Shown here piece after piece: positions 1 to 7,735 of a DNA stretch of 64,000 nt. Source of the DNA: Streptomyces antioxidans (GTDB lineage: Bacteria > Actinomycetota > Actinomycetes > Streptomycetales > Streptomycetaceae); the NCBI RefSeq assembly GCF_000968685.2, contig NZ_LAKD02000027.1:264239-328238 (forward strand). The letters are read 5' to 3'. Positions within the stretch are counted from its first letter, which is position 1. Each line of letters opens with the position of its first letter. The translations under genes and the position numbers were made by a program. The notes below the pieces were generated by a model that saw nothing but the letters and a program-made list of their open reading frames with translations, made no database searches and was not told where the DNA came from.

Positions 1-946
1 CCTCCCAGGGCGAGAGCTGGAAGCGGAGGTACGAGCCGACCGCGTGCAGCCCGAACTTCCGGTCCCGGCCCGCGCCCGCGAAGTGGAGGAACCCCTTGGC
101 GCGGTAGAGGCCCAGCGGGCGGCTGTCGAGGAACTCCATCAGCCGCCGCGGGTGGAGCGGTTCGGCCGAGGAGAACTCCACGCTCTCGTAGGCGGCGTGG
201 AGATGGTGGCCGTGGTCTTGGCCGTCGCCGTGGATGTCGTCACCGCACCCGTCGGCGCCGTGCGCCCCGTCGGCCTGCGCATCGGCATCGGCATCGGCCC
301 ATACATCGGCGAACGAGAGCTGCCGGAAGCCTTCCTCGGCGGTCTCGCGGGGCTGGTGGTCAAAGAGGAGCGCGGGGTCCACCCGTCCGTGTACGGCGCT
401 CACGACCGGCACGCCGGGGGCGATCTCCTGAAGGCTCTCCAGCAGACCATGCCGCTCGTCCTCGGCGACGCGGTCGGTCTTGTTGAGCACGACGAGGTCC
501 GCGGCACGGACATGGCGCTCGAGCTCGGGGTGGCGCAGGCGGGTGTCCGGGAACTCCGCGGCGTCCACGACCTCCACCAGACCGCCGTAGACGATCCGCT
601 CATTGCCGCTGGACAGCAGTGCGCGGATCATGCTCTGCGGCTCGGCGAGGCCGCTGGCCTCGATCACCACGACATCGATGCGCAGCTCGGGATCGGTGAG
701 CCGGTCGAGCATCCCGTCCAGCTCGGTGGCGTCCGCCGCGCAGCACAGACAGCCGTTCTCGATCGGGATCATCGAATCGACCTGTCCGGCGACGGCCAGG
801 GCGTCGATGTTGATCGAGCCGAAGTCATTGACGATGACGCCGATCCGGATGTCCGCGCTGTCCCGCATCAGCTGGTTGAGCATCGTCGTCTTGCCGGAGC
901 CCAGAAAACCCGTGACGAGGATGACCGGAATCCGTTGTGTGGCCAA
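1..946 (-). CDS. CobW/COG0523-family GTP-binding metallochaperone (partial, C-terminus outside window)
   Basis: Minus-strand reading frame open from a TTG start at 946 to the left edge. The translation begins with a hydrophobic strand leading into a Walker A (GFLGSGKTT) near residue 10-18. It then has the family metal motif GCLCC after about 60 residues and a guanine-specificity NKTD. A His/Asp-rich stretch lies around positions 180-300 (for example HGDGQDHGHH), followed by the start of the CobW C-terminal domain. COG0523 GTPases deliver metal, often Zn, to client proteins and many act under zinc limitation; the client is unknown here. The TTG was chosen because it directly precedes the conserved N-terminus and has GGAG 12 bases upstream. 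The start would be easy to miss, since a long plus-strand shadow frame covers this stretch. Confidence 0.88.
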   Translation of the reverse strand, partial: MATQRIPVILVTGFLGSGKTTMLNQLMRDSADIRIGVIVNDFGSINIDALAVAGQVDSMIPIENGCLCCAADATELDGMLDRLTDPELRIDVVVIEASGLAEPQSMIRALLSSGNERIVYGGLVEVVDAAEFPDTRLRHPELERHVRAADLVVLNKTDRVAEDERHGLLESLQEIAPGVPVVSAVHGRVDPALLFDHQPRETAEEGFRQLSFADVWADADADAQADGAHGADGCGDDIHGDGQDHGHHLHAAYESVEFSSAEPLHPRRLMEFLDSRPLGLYRAKGFLHFAGAGRDRKFGLHAVGSYLRFQLSPWE

Positions 947-962
947 GGCTGTGTCTCCGTGC

Positions 963-992
963 GGCGGTCCGTGGTGATCTGGGCGGACCGCC
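963..992 (-). promoter_or_regulatory. Inverted repeat in 5' leader of the CobW gene
   Basis: A perfect 9-bp inverted repeat, GGCGGTCCG / CGGACCGCC, with a 12-nt loop lies 17-46 bases upstream of the TTG start. It could be an RNA hairpin or an operator. It does not resemble the AT-rich Streptomyces Zur box, so zinc control is not supported by this site. Confidence 0.4.
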
Positions 993-1033
993 TATGGTAT
1001 CCGGCCGCCGATGACCATGTCGCGCATGTGACC

Positions 1034-1064
1034 GTGGCCCGCCACGCCGGGCGCGGCGGGCCAC
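1034..1064 (-). terminator. Hairpin after aldo/keto reductase gene
   Basis: Perfect 10-bp stem GTGGCCCGCC / GGCGGGCCAC with an 11-nt loop, 30 bases past the reductase stop. There is no U-tract, which is usual for streptomycete terminators. It suggests that the reductase and the CobW gene are separate transcripts. Confidence 0.6.
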
Positions 1065-1094
1065 ATGTCGTTAACGCTTCCGGAGCGGAGCCCG

Positions 1095-2102
1095 TCAGGG
1101 GATCTCGATCCCCGCCTCGGCCGAGAGCCGGTCGATCTCGGCCAGCTCGGCGTCGCTGAACTCGGGCGCGTCCAGCACCGCCACGTTCTGCTCCAGCTGG
1201 GCGACGCTGCTCGCGCCGATCAGCACCGAGACCACCCGGGGGTCCCGCAGCACCCATGCGAGCGCCAGCTGGGCGAGGGTCTGACCGCGCCCCTCCGCGA
1301 GCTTGTTGAGGGCGTGCAGCAGGCCCAGCCGCTCCTCGGTGAGGGTCTCGCGCTTGAGGAAGTGGCCGAGCGCCATGCGCGAATCCTCGGGCACCCCGTG
1401 CAGATAGCGGTCGGTGAGCTGCCCCTGCGCCAGCGGCGAGAAGGCGATGACCCCGACGCCCGCCTCGGCGGACGCCTGGAGCACCCCGCCCTCGACGCCG
1501 CGCTGGAGGAGCGAGTACGGGTACTGGTTGATCAGGTACGGGGTGCGCAGCTCCTTCAGGATCGCGGCGGCCTCGGCGATCGCCTCCGGCGGGTAGTTGG
1601 ACACGCCCGCGTAGAGCGCCTTGCCCTGGCGCACCGCGCTGTCGAGGGCGACCATGGTCTCCTCGATCGGGGTGTCCGGGTCGAAGCGGTGGGAGTAGAA
1701 GACATCGACGTAGTCCAGACCCATCCGGGCCAGCGACTGGTCGAGGCTGGCGAGGACGTACTTGCGCGAACCCCACTCGCCGTACGGCCCCGGCCACATG
1801 AGGTGCCCCGCCTTGGTGGCGATGAAGAGCTCATCGCGGTAGGGGCGGAAGTCCTGGGCGAAGATCGAGCCGAAGTTGCTCTCGGCGCTGCCGGGCGGCG
1901 GACCGTAGTTGTTGGCCAGGTCGATATGAGTGACGCCGAGGTCGAAGGCGCGGCGCAGCACCGCGCGCTGGGTCTCCAGGGGGTGGGTGTCGCCGAAGTT
2001 GTGCCACAGGCCGAGCGAGACCTTCGGAAGCAGCACACCGCTGCGGCCGCAGCGCTGGTACTGCATGGAGTCGTAGCGGTTCTCGGCGGCGAGGTGGACC
2101 AT
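1095..2102 (-). CDS. Aldo/keto reductase, YghZ/Gpr-like
   Basis: 335 aa, the full length of an NADPH-dependent aldo/keto reductase. The AKR catalytic tetrad is visible: Asp in HIDLANNYG, Tyr five residues later, Lys in IATKAG, and His in YSHRFD. The C-terminal cofactor region includes VLIGASSVAQLEQNV. HIDLANNYGPPPGSAE and MWPGPYGEWGSRKY resemble the AKR14 subfamily typified by E. coli YghZ (L-glyceraldehyde 3-phosphate / methylglyoxal reductase), so a role in detoxifying reactive aldehydes is likely but unproven. The gene stands alone, with hairpins on both sides. Substrate assignment rests on subfamily resemblance only. Confidence 0.9.
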   Translation of the reverse strand: MVHLAAENRYDSMQYQRCGRSGVLLPKVSLGLWHNFGDTHPLETQRAVLRRAFDLGVTHIDLANNYGPPPGSAESNFGSIFAQDFRPYRDELFIATKAGHLMWPGPYGEWGSRKYVLASLDQSLARMGLDYVDVFYSHRFDPDTPIEETMVALDSAVRQGKALYAGVSNYPPEAIAEAAAILKELRTPYLINQYPYSLLQRGVEGGVLQASAEAGVGVIAFSPLAQGQLTDRYLHGVPEDSRMALGHFLKRETLTEERLGLLHALNKLAEGRGQTLAQLALAWVLRDPRVVSVLIGASSVAQLEQNVAVLDAPEFSDAELAEIDRLSAEAGIEIP

Positions 2103-2134
2103 GCGCGTCGTCCTTGTCCGTACGGTGCGGTTGG

Positions 2135-2166
2135 GGCGGGCGGGCCGTGGGGACGGACCGCCCGCC
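2135..2166 (-). terminator. Hairpin after lectin-like gene
   Basis: 9-bp inverted repeat GGCGGGCGG / CCGCCCGCC with a 14-nt loop, in the gap between the lectin gene stop and the aldo/keto reductase start. Confidence 0.5.
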
Positions 2167-2248
2167 TGAGCTTGTCAGCTTTGGGCCAAAGTGGCGACCT
2201 CATTAGCGCTGAGTGTCCGGCCGTACACGCGGACGTCGCGGGGGTGGA

Positions 2249-3280
2249 TCAGACGAAGGTCTGACGCTGCAGCCAGAGGTCCCTGGCGGTTCCGCTGCCC
2301 TGGATGAAGACGTAGAGCAGGTTCTCCTCGTTGAGGATGGGGACGCCGACGCCCGCGGAGCCGATGACCCCACCGAGGGACTGGAAGCCGCTGTAGGCCG
2401 TGCCGTTCTCGGTGTTCTGCACGGCGACCCACAAGGCGTTGTCGGTGGCCTTGATGAACACGTTGACCCGGCCGTCCTGGGCCAGGGCGCAGGTGGGCCG
2501 CCAGACGATCTGGGCGCCGAGGCTCACGGCGGCGCCGAACGTGTCGTAGTCGTCGCTCTGTCCGACCCGCCGGACGGACCCGTCGGACCCCCGGTAGAAG
2601 ATCTGCACCCGGCCCGCCGCGTCCAGGCACACCGAGGGGCGGCTGGTCACATTGCTGGCGTTGAGGGAGAAGGGCTCCCAGAGGGTGGAGTTCGGGGTCT
2701 GCTGCTGGATGGTGTACAGCGTCTCGCCCGCGCCCTTGACCGCCACCACGAGCCGCCCTCCGCCGTCGAGGATCGGCGAGGGCGTGGCGAATATGCCGCC
2801 CCCCAGCGAGGTGGCGGGGGTGTAGGTCTCGTACTGCAGGTTCTGGTTGCGGATGTACCACAGGGCGTTGTCGGTGCCGGGGAAGAACACATAGATGCGG
2901 CCGTCGGCGCCGAGCGCCGCGGCCGGGTCGTCCCCGATGCCGGTGACCAGGGTCTGGGGCGGTCCGTAGCCGGAGTTGATGGAGGTCTGGGTGATGACCT
3001 CCAGATTGTTGCTCGGGGTGCGGTAGAAGACCCGGACCTTTCCGTCCTTGCCGCGGACCGGCGCCGGGATTCCGGCGACGGACAGACCCGGATACTGCTG
3101 CCACGGCCCCCAGGCGCCGTCGCGGGCCTCCACCCTGCTCCACAGGACGTTCGACCCGCCCCGGATGAAGACCTGCACCCGGTCGTCGGCGAACGCGACC
3201 GGGGCGGGCTCGGAGTGGATGCCGCCCTGAAGATTGATCCAGGTGCCCCAGACGGTGCCTGGGGTGGTGGAAACGACCAT
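2249..3280 (-). CDS. PLL-type beta-propeller lectin-like protein
   Basis: 343 aa built from about seven repeats of roughly 45-50 residues. Each repeat carries a pattern like P(S/A)xxxDxxGRxxVFxxGxDxxLW, for example GRIYVFFPGTDNALWY, GRVQIFYRGSDGSVRR and GRVNVFIKATDNALWV. This matches the PLL / tachylectin-like propeller family that binds sugars. There is no signal peptide and no membrane segment, so it is predicted cytosolic unless exported unconventionally. The start ATG at 3280 was preferred over longer frames because the upstream bases read GAGGGAGGTCCTCTC (strong RBS) and the first propeller blade starts within 10 residues. It is a single-gene unit with an unusual repeat array upstream. 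The ligand is not predictable. Confidence 0.8.
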   Translation of the reverse strand: MVVSTTPGTVWGTWINLQGGIHSEPAPVAFADDRVQVFIRGGSNVLWSRVEARDGAWGPWQQYPGLSVAGIPAPVRGKDGKVRVFYRTPSNNLEVITQTSINSGYGPPQTLVTGIGDDPAAALGADGRIYVFFPGTDNALWYIRNQNLQYETYTPATSLGGGIFATPSPILDGGGRLVVAVKGAGETLYTIQQQTPNSTLWEPFSLNASNVTSRPSVCLDAAGRVQIFYRGSDGSVRRVGQSDDYDTFGAAVSLGAQIVWRPTCALAQDGRVNVFIKATDNALWVAVQNTENGTAYSGFQSLGGVIGSAGVGVPILNEENLLYVFIQGSGTARDLWLQRQTFV

Positions 3281-3297
3281 GAGAGGACCTCCCTCTT

Positions 3298-3333
3298 CTC
3301 GTGAGGCCTCGTGAGGTCTCGTGAGGCCACGAG
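3298..3333. repeat. Three tandem 10-bp repeats CTCGTGAGGY plus hairpin
   Basis: CTCGTGAGGC / CTCGTGAGGT / CTCGTGAGGC at 3298-3327 with an exact 10-bp period. The last copy forms CTCGTG-AGGC-CACGAG (3318-3333), a perfect 6-bp stem. The array lies 18 bases upstream of the lectin gene start, just beyond its RBS, so it falls in the promoter or leader. One repeat per helical turn suits cooperative protein binding. The rest of the 320-bp gap 3281-3600 contains a comparatively AT-rich stretch (about 3380-3490), probably promoters, and no gene. Confidence 0.55.
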
Positions 3334-3600
3334 AGTGTGCGGATACACCGTCAATTCCCGGGGCAAGCATGGCGGATACCCGAAGAAGGCAAGATGTATG
3401 GATATGACCGACTCATTGCCATGTGAGACTGATATTGGATTGGATGGGCCCGCTTGTTTTGGAATTCGTCACGCGAGAAGAGCGATACTGATCGCTAGCC
3501 CGGCGGCGCCCTTCGTCTCCCCGCCAGTTGACCTTCCCCCTCGGGGAAGCCCGAGCATCGGGGTCGCCGGGCGAGGCGCCCGGCGGCGAGGAGGGCGAGC

Positions 3601-4698
3601 ATGGGGCTGCTGACCATCGGCGCGTTCGCGAGGGCGTCGCGGCTGTCCCCCAAGGCGCTCCGCCTGTACGACGAGCTCGGGCTGCTGCCGCCCGCCCGCG
3701 TCGATCCGTACTCCGGCTACCGCCGCTACGATCCGGCCCAGCTGGAGCGGGCCCGGCTGGTGGCGTGGCTGAGGCGGCTCGGCATGCCGCTGGCCGACAT
3801 CCGGGCGGTGTGCGAGCTGGAGCCGGAGGCGGCGGCGCGGGAGGTGCGCGCGTACTGGGCGCGGGTCGAGGCCGACACCGCCGCCCGGAGGGACCTGGCC
3901 GCCTTCCTCGTCGACCATCTGTCCGGGAGGGGCACCACGATGTCTTCTGACCACACCACCGACCACACCACGCTGGGCATCCGCTACGCCGTGCTCTCCG
4001 ACACCGGCTCGGTCCGGGAGAGCAATGACGACGCCGGTTACGCCGGTCCGCGCCTGCTCGCCGTGGCCGACGGCTTCGGGGGCGGACGGCACGCCGGCGA
4101 GGCGGCCATCGAGGCGCTCAAGCCGCTGGACGCGGGGGTTCCGGGCGGAGAACTGCTCAACGCCCTCGAAGAGGCCGCGCACCGGGCCCGGGAGTCGGTC
4201 TTCGCGCTGGCCGCCTCCGACCCCGCACTGAGGGACGTCGGCACGACACTCACCGCGATGGTGTGGTCGGGATCCCGGCTGGGGCTGGTCCACATCGGCG
4301 ACTCCCGCGCCTATCTGCTCCGCGAAGGTGAGCTCTTCCAGATCACCCATGATCATACGGTGGTCCAGTCGCTGATCGACGAGGGGCGGATCACCTCCGA
4401 GGAGGCCGCTTCACACCCCCAGCGGGCGCTGCTGCTGCGCGCCATGGGCGGCGGTTCGGCGTTCGAGCCGGACTTCGCCCTGCGGGACGCCCGCGCCGAG
4501 GACCGCTATCTGCTGTGCTCGGACGGGCTGACGGGGGTCGTGCCCACCGAGGAGATCCGGCGCGTGCTCGCCTCGGAGGACGACCCCAGCCGGGCCGTAC
4601 GGGGGCTGGTCGCCCTCGCCAACCACGCGGGCGGGCCCGACAACGTCACCTGTGTGGTGGCCCATGTGACCGAGCAGAGGGCTCTGACCTCGGCGTAA
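3601..4698 (+). CDS. MerR-type DNA-binding domain fused to PP2C-type protein phosphatase
   Basis: 365 aa with two domains. Residues 1 to about 70 are a MerR winged helix (LLTIGAFARASRLSPKALRLYDELGLL, then YSGYRRYDPAQ). Residues about 70-110 form a helical linker with no MerR effector domain. Residues about 125-360 are a PP2C/PPM phosphatase with the metal-binding landmarks ESNDD, VADGFGGG, HIGDSRAYL, LLCSDGLTG and GGPDNVT. PPM phosphatases remove phosphate from Ser/Thr, so the protein may couple phosphosignalling to transcription. The start is supported by GAGGAGG upstream. An internal ATG (MSSDHTT, about residue 114) could in principle yield a free phosphatase. It is flanked by a terminator and a small gene. 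Targets are unknown. Confidence 0.9.
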   Translation: MGLLTIGAFARASRLSPKALRLYDELGLLPPARVDPYSGYRRYDPAQLERARLVAWLRRLGMPLADIRAVCELEPEAAAREVRAYWARVEADTAARRDLAAFLVDHLSGRGTTMSSDHTTDHTTLGIRYAVLSDTGSVRESNDDAGYAGPRLLAVADGFGGGRHAGEAAIEALKPLDAGVPGGELLNALEEAAHRARESVFALAASDPALRDVGTTLTAMVWSGSRLGLVHIGDSRAYLLREGELFQITHDHTVVQSLIDEGRITSEEAASHPQRALLLRAMGGGSAFEPDFALRDARAEDRYLLCSDGLTGVVPTEEIRRVLASEDDPSRAVRGLVALANHAGGPDNVTCVVAHVTEQRALTSA

Positions 4699-4728
4699 GC
4701 CGCCGCTCGGGCCATCGGCCGGGCACTC

Positions 4729-4759
4729 GGGGCGCCCGCTGGAACTCGCCGGGCGCCCC
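4729..4759 (+). terminator. Hairpin after MerR/PP2C gene
   Basis: 10-bp perfect stem GGGGCGCCCG / CGGGCGCCCC with an 11-nt loop, 30 bases after the stop codon. Confidence 0.55.
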
Positions 4760-4823
4760 ACGCGTTCATCGGTCGAGGAACACGCTCTGTGCCCGAGCGG
4801 CACCGGCCGACGGGAGGTGCCCC

Positions 4824-5051
4824 GTGAGCACCGGATCCACACCCCGAGGGGACGACGCCGACGACTGGGACGACGTCGTCCTCGACGCGGACTTCATACG
4901 GGACGCCGAGGTCACCGAGCCCGCCGCGCGCACCCGGATGCTGACCGCGCGCTGGCGGCGCGGCGGGCCCGAGCCCCAGCCCTGGCGGGCGGACGAGCCG
5001 CCGGCGGGCTGGTTCTGGAGCAAGCGCCGCAGACGGCGCCGGCGGCGCTGA
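4824..5051 (+). CDS. Small charged conserved-type hypothetical protein (75 aa)
   Basis: A GTG start at 4824 follows GGGAGGTGCCCC, a good ribosome site. The protein is acidic at first (DDADDWDDVVLDADFIRDAE). It then has a motif TEPAARTRMLTARW and ends in a WFWSKRR tail with a run of eight arginines. Small proteins with a VLDxxFxRxAxxxEPSARxRML-type core recur in streptomycetes; their function is not known to me. The extreme acidic-to-basic switch suggests interaction with nucleic acid or another protein. It is too short to classify further. Confidence 0.7.
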   Translation: MSTGSTPRGDDADDWDDVVLDADFIRDAEVTEPAARTRMLTARWRRGGPEPQPWRADEPPAGWFWSKRRRRRRRR

Positions 5052-5181
5052 CCTCGCCTCTCCGTTATCCGGTCGCAATTGCACGCGTAAAGACACCGCG
5101 CCACTTCCGGTGGGAGGATGCGGCCCGACTCACTGATCATGAGATCCGTGGTCGTTCGCCGACCCTTCCCCCGGAGGTGCC

Positions 5182-5979
5182 GTGTCCGCTCGCTCCGCAT
5201 TGCCGCCCGTCATAGCCGTCGCCGCCGTGTCCGCCCTGCTGGCCGGGTGCACCAGCACCAAGTCGTCGGGGTCCGGCGGCTCGGACATCAGCCTGGTGAA
5301 CTCCGGCAAGCTCACCACCTGCACCCATCTGCCCTATCCGCCCTTCCAGTCCAAACAGGGCAAGAAGATCGTCGGCTTCGATGTGGATGTGGTGGACCTC
5401 GTGGCCTCCGCGCTCCATGTGAAGCAGGAGATCGTGGACACGCCCTTCGAGGGCATCCAGTCCGGGGAGGACCTCAACACCAACCAGTGCGACGTGGCCG
5501 CCGCCGGGATGACCATCACCGATGTACGCGAGAAGAACCTGGACTTCTCCGCCCCCTATTTCGAGGCCACCCAGGCGCTGCTCACCACCAAGGGCAAGCC
5601 CTTTAAGTCCCTCGCCGACCTCAAGGGCAAGAAGCTCGCGGTCCAGCAGGGGACCACCGGTGAGGCCTACGCCCAGAAGCACGCCAAGGGCGCGAAGCTG
5701 GTCCAGTTCGAGGACCTCGCGCTGCTGCTGACCGCCGTCAAGACCGGGCAGACCGAGGCGGGCATCAATGACAACGGTGTGCTCTACGACTACGTCAAGG
5801 ACAACCCCGACACCGCCGTGGCGGCCGAGTTCGACACCGGTGAGCAGTACGGCATCGCCGTACGGACCGGAAATGACGCACTGCGCAAGAAGATCAACGC
5901 GGTGCTGAAGGACGCCCGGGCCAACGGCTCCTACGACCGCATCTACAAGAAGTGGTTCGGCACCGCGCCCAAGAAGTGA
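5182..5979 (+). CDS. Amino acid ABC transporter substrate-binding lipoprotein
   Basis: 265 aa. GTG start preceded by GGAGGTGCC. A signal peptide ends in the lipobox LLAGC, so Cys23 would be lipidated and the protein anchored outside the membrane. The mature part is a family 3 solute-binding protein: an opening strand LTTCTHLPYPPFQSKQG, GFDVDVVDLVA, DVAAAGMTIT, and the second-lobe LAVQQGTTGEAYAQ. These features indicate a polar amino acid or related ligand. It is the first gene of a three-gene importer operon (41 bases to the permease). Confidence 0.92.
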   Translation: MSARSALPPVIAVAAVSALLAGCTSTKSSGSGGSDISLVNSGKLTTCTHLPYPPFQSKQGKKIVGFDVDVVDLVASALHVKQEIVDTPFEGIQSGEDLNTNQCDVAAAGMTITDVREKNLDFSAPYFEATQALLTTKGKPFKSLADLKGKKLAVQQGTTGEAYAQKHAKGAKLVQFEDLALLLTAVKTGQTEAGINDNGVLYDYVKDNPDTAVAAEFDTGEQYGIAVRTGNDALRKKINAVLKDARANGSYDRIYKKWFGTAPKK

Positions 5980-6020
5980 CGCCCGCCGACGGCCAACGGA
6001 GCTGAGGAGTCCGCACACTT

Positions 6021-6806
6021 ATGGCAATGACCCGACGGCAGCGGGTACGGGCGATACGGGCGGTGCAGTACGCCGTGCTGATCGTCCTGCTGCTCGCCAT
6101 CGCCCTGGCCGCCGACTGGGGTGAACTGCGGCGCGCGTTCTTCGACGCCGAGGTCGCCCGGTCCCTGTTCCCCGACATCATCACCACCGCCCTGGTCAAC
6201 ACCGTCGTCTACACCCTGCTCGGCTTCGGCTTCGGCCTGGTCCTCGGGGTGGTGCTGGCGCTGATGCGGCTCTCACAGGTGCCGCCGTACCGCTGGCTGG
6301 CGGTGGCCTACATCGAGTTCTTCCGCGGGGTGCCCGCGCTGCTGGTGTTCATCGCGCTCGGCTTCGGGGTGCCGCTCGCCTTCCAGGTGGCGCTGGACCG
6401 GTATGTCACGGTCATGCTGGCGCTGGGGCTCGTCGGCGCCGCGTACATCGCGGAGACGATGCGGGCGGGCATCCAGGCGGTGCCCAAGGGGCAGATGGAG
6501 GCGGCGCGTTCACTGGGCATGTCACACAGCCGGGCGATGGCCTCGATCATCATCCCGCAGGCGTTCCGGATCGTGCTGCCGCCGCTCACCAATGAACTGG
6601 TGCTGCTGACCAAGGACTCGTCCCTGGTCTATCTGCTGGGGCTGTCCCTGGACCAGTACGAACTGTCCAAGTTCGGCCGGGACGCGCTGAACCAGAATCG
6701 CAGCCTCACCCCGATCCTGGTCGCCGGGGTGTGCTACCTGATCATTACCGTGCCACTGGGCCACGTGGTGCGGCGGCTCGAGACCCGTGCGGCGAAGGCG
6801 AGGTGA
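6021..6806 (+). CDS. Amino acid ABC transporter permease
   Basis: 261 aa, HisM/GlnP type membrane subunit with about five hydrophobic segments. The cytoplasmic EAA loop lies around residues 155-175 ([20 protein letters not shown]) and contacts the ATPase. [17 protein letters not shown] segment typical of polar amino acid permeases follows. The stop overlaps the ATPase start by GTGA, indicating translational coupling. It presumably works as a homodimer with the flanking lipoprotein and ATPase. Confidence 0.93.
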   Translation: MAMTRRQRVRAIRAVQYAVLIVLLLAIALAADWGELRRAFFDAEVARSLFPDIITTALVNTVVYTLLGFGFGLVLGVVLALMRLSQVPPYRWLAVAYIEFFRGVPALLVFIALGFGVPLAFQVALDRYVTVMLALGLVGAAYIAETMRAGIQAVPKGQMEAARSLGMSHSRAMASIIIPQAFRIVLPPLTNELVLLTKDSSLVYLLGLSLDQYELSKFGRDALNQNRSLTPILVAGVCYLIITVPLGHVVRRLETRAAKAR

Positions 6807-7651
6807 CCGGGGTGAAGGAGACGACGACGGAGGCGGAGGGGACCGCCGGGGCGGACGGCATCGCCATCCGGGTGGCGGGTCTGCACAAGTCCTTCGGTGA
6901 GCTGGAGGTACTCAAGGGCATCGACCTCACCGTCCGGCGGGGCGAGGTGGTCTGTGTCATCGGCCCCTCGGGATCCGGCAAGTCAACGCTGCTGCGCTGT
7001 GTGAACCTCCTGGAGGAGCCGACCTCGGGCGCGGTGACCGTGGCGGGCACCGAGGTCACCGACCCGGACGTGGACATCGACCGGGTGCGGCGGCGCATCG
7101 GCATGGTGTTCCAGGCGTTCAACCTCTTCCCTCATCTGACCGCCCTGGAGAACCTCACCATCGCCCAGCGCCGGGTGCTGCGCCGCGACAAGGCGGAGGC
7201 GGTGCGCATCGCACGGGAGACCCTGCGGCGGGTCGGCCTGGGCGACAAGGAGTCGGCCTATCCGGCGCAGCTGTCGGGCGGGCAGCAGCAGCGGGTGGCC
7301 ATCGCCCGGGCGCTGTCGATGGACCCGGAGCTGATGCTCTTCGACGAGCCGACCTCGGCGCTCGATCCGGAGCTGGTCGGCGATGTGCTCGCGGTGATGC
7401 GCGCCCTGGCCGACGAGGGGATGACGATGCTGGTCGTCACCCATGAGATGAGCTTCGCGCGGGAGGTCGCCGACCGGGTCGTGTTCATGGACGACGGGGT
7501 GATCGTGGAGGAGGGCGGACCGGAGCAGGTGGTGTCCGATCCGGTGCACCCCCGCACCCGGGCCTTTCTCACCCGGGTGCTCAACCCGGCCGCGGCACGG
7601 GTCGGGGAGGTGCCGGACACGGGTCCGCACGGAGCCCGGATCGACCGCTGA
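6803..7651 (+). CDS. Amino acid ABC transporter ATP-binding protein
   Basis: 282 aa from the GTG at 6803, which overlaps the permease stop. Walker [10 protein letters not shown] at residues 54-62, Q-loop [10 protein letters not shown], signature LSGGQQQR, Walker [13 protein letters not shown], and switch His in VVTHEMSFA. The closest family is GlnQ/HisP. The start was chosen for the 4-base overlap; a GTG nine bases further on would lose only three residues. It completes the importer; the substrate cannot be read from sequence. Confidence 0.93.
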   Translation: MTGVKETTTEAEGTAGADGIAIRVAGLHKSFGELEVLKGIDLTVRRGEVVCVIGPSGSGKSTLLRCVNLLEEPTSGAVTVAGTEVTDPDVDIDRVRRRIGMVFQAFNLFPHLTALENLTIAQRRVLRRDKAEAVRIARETLRRVGLGDKESAYPAQLSGGQQQRVAIARALSMDPELMLFDEPTSALDPELVGDVLAVMRALADEGMTMLVVTHEMSFAREVADRVVFMDDGVIVEEGGPEQVVSDPVHPRTRAFLTRVLNPAAARVGEVPDTGPHGARIDR

Positions 7652-7735
7652 GCTCCGTAAAAGGCCTCGCGCCTATCGGGACGGACCCCTTACGTTCTCC
7701 TTCACCGCACCGATCGCTACGGAGGTCCGCCCACC

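Noticed and set aside
947..1094. Zur box upstream of the CobW gene
   Set aside because: No AT-rich TGANAANNNTTNTCA-like palindrome is present; only GC-rich hairpins are seen.
44..1159. 371-aa plus-strand open frame
   Set aside because: It lies antisense to the CobW gene, whose minus-strand product has Walker A, CXCC and NKTD motifs. The plus-strand translation is Val/Leu/Arg-rich with no recognisable domain, a codon-bias shadow.
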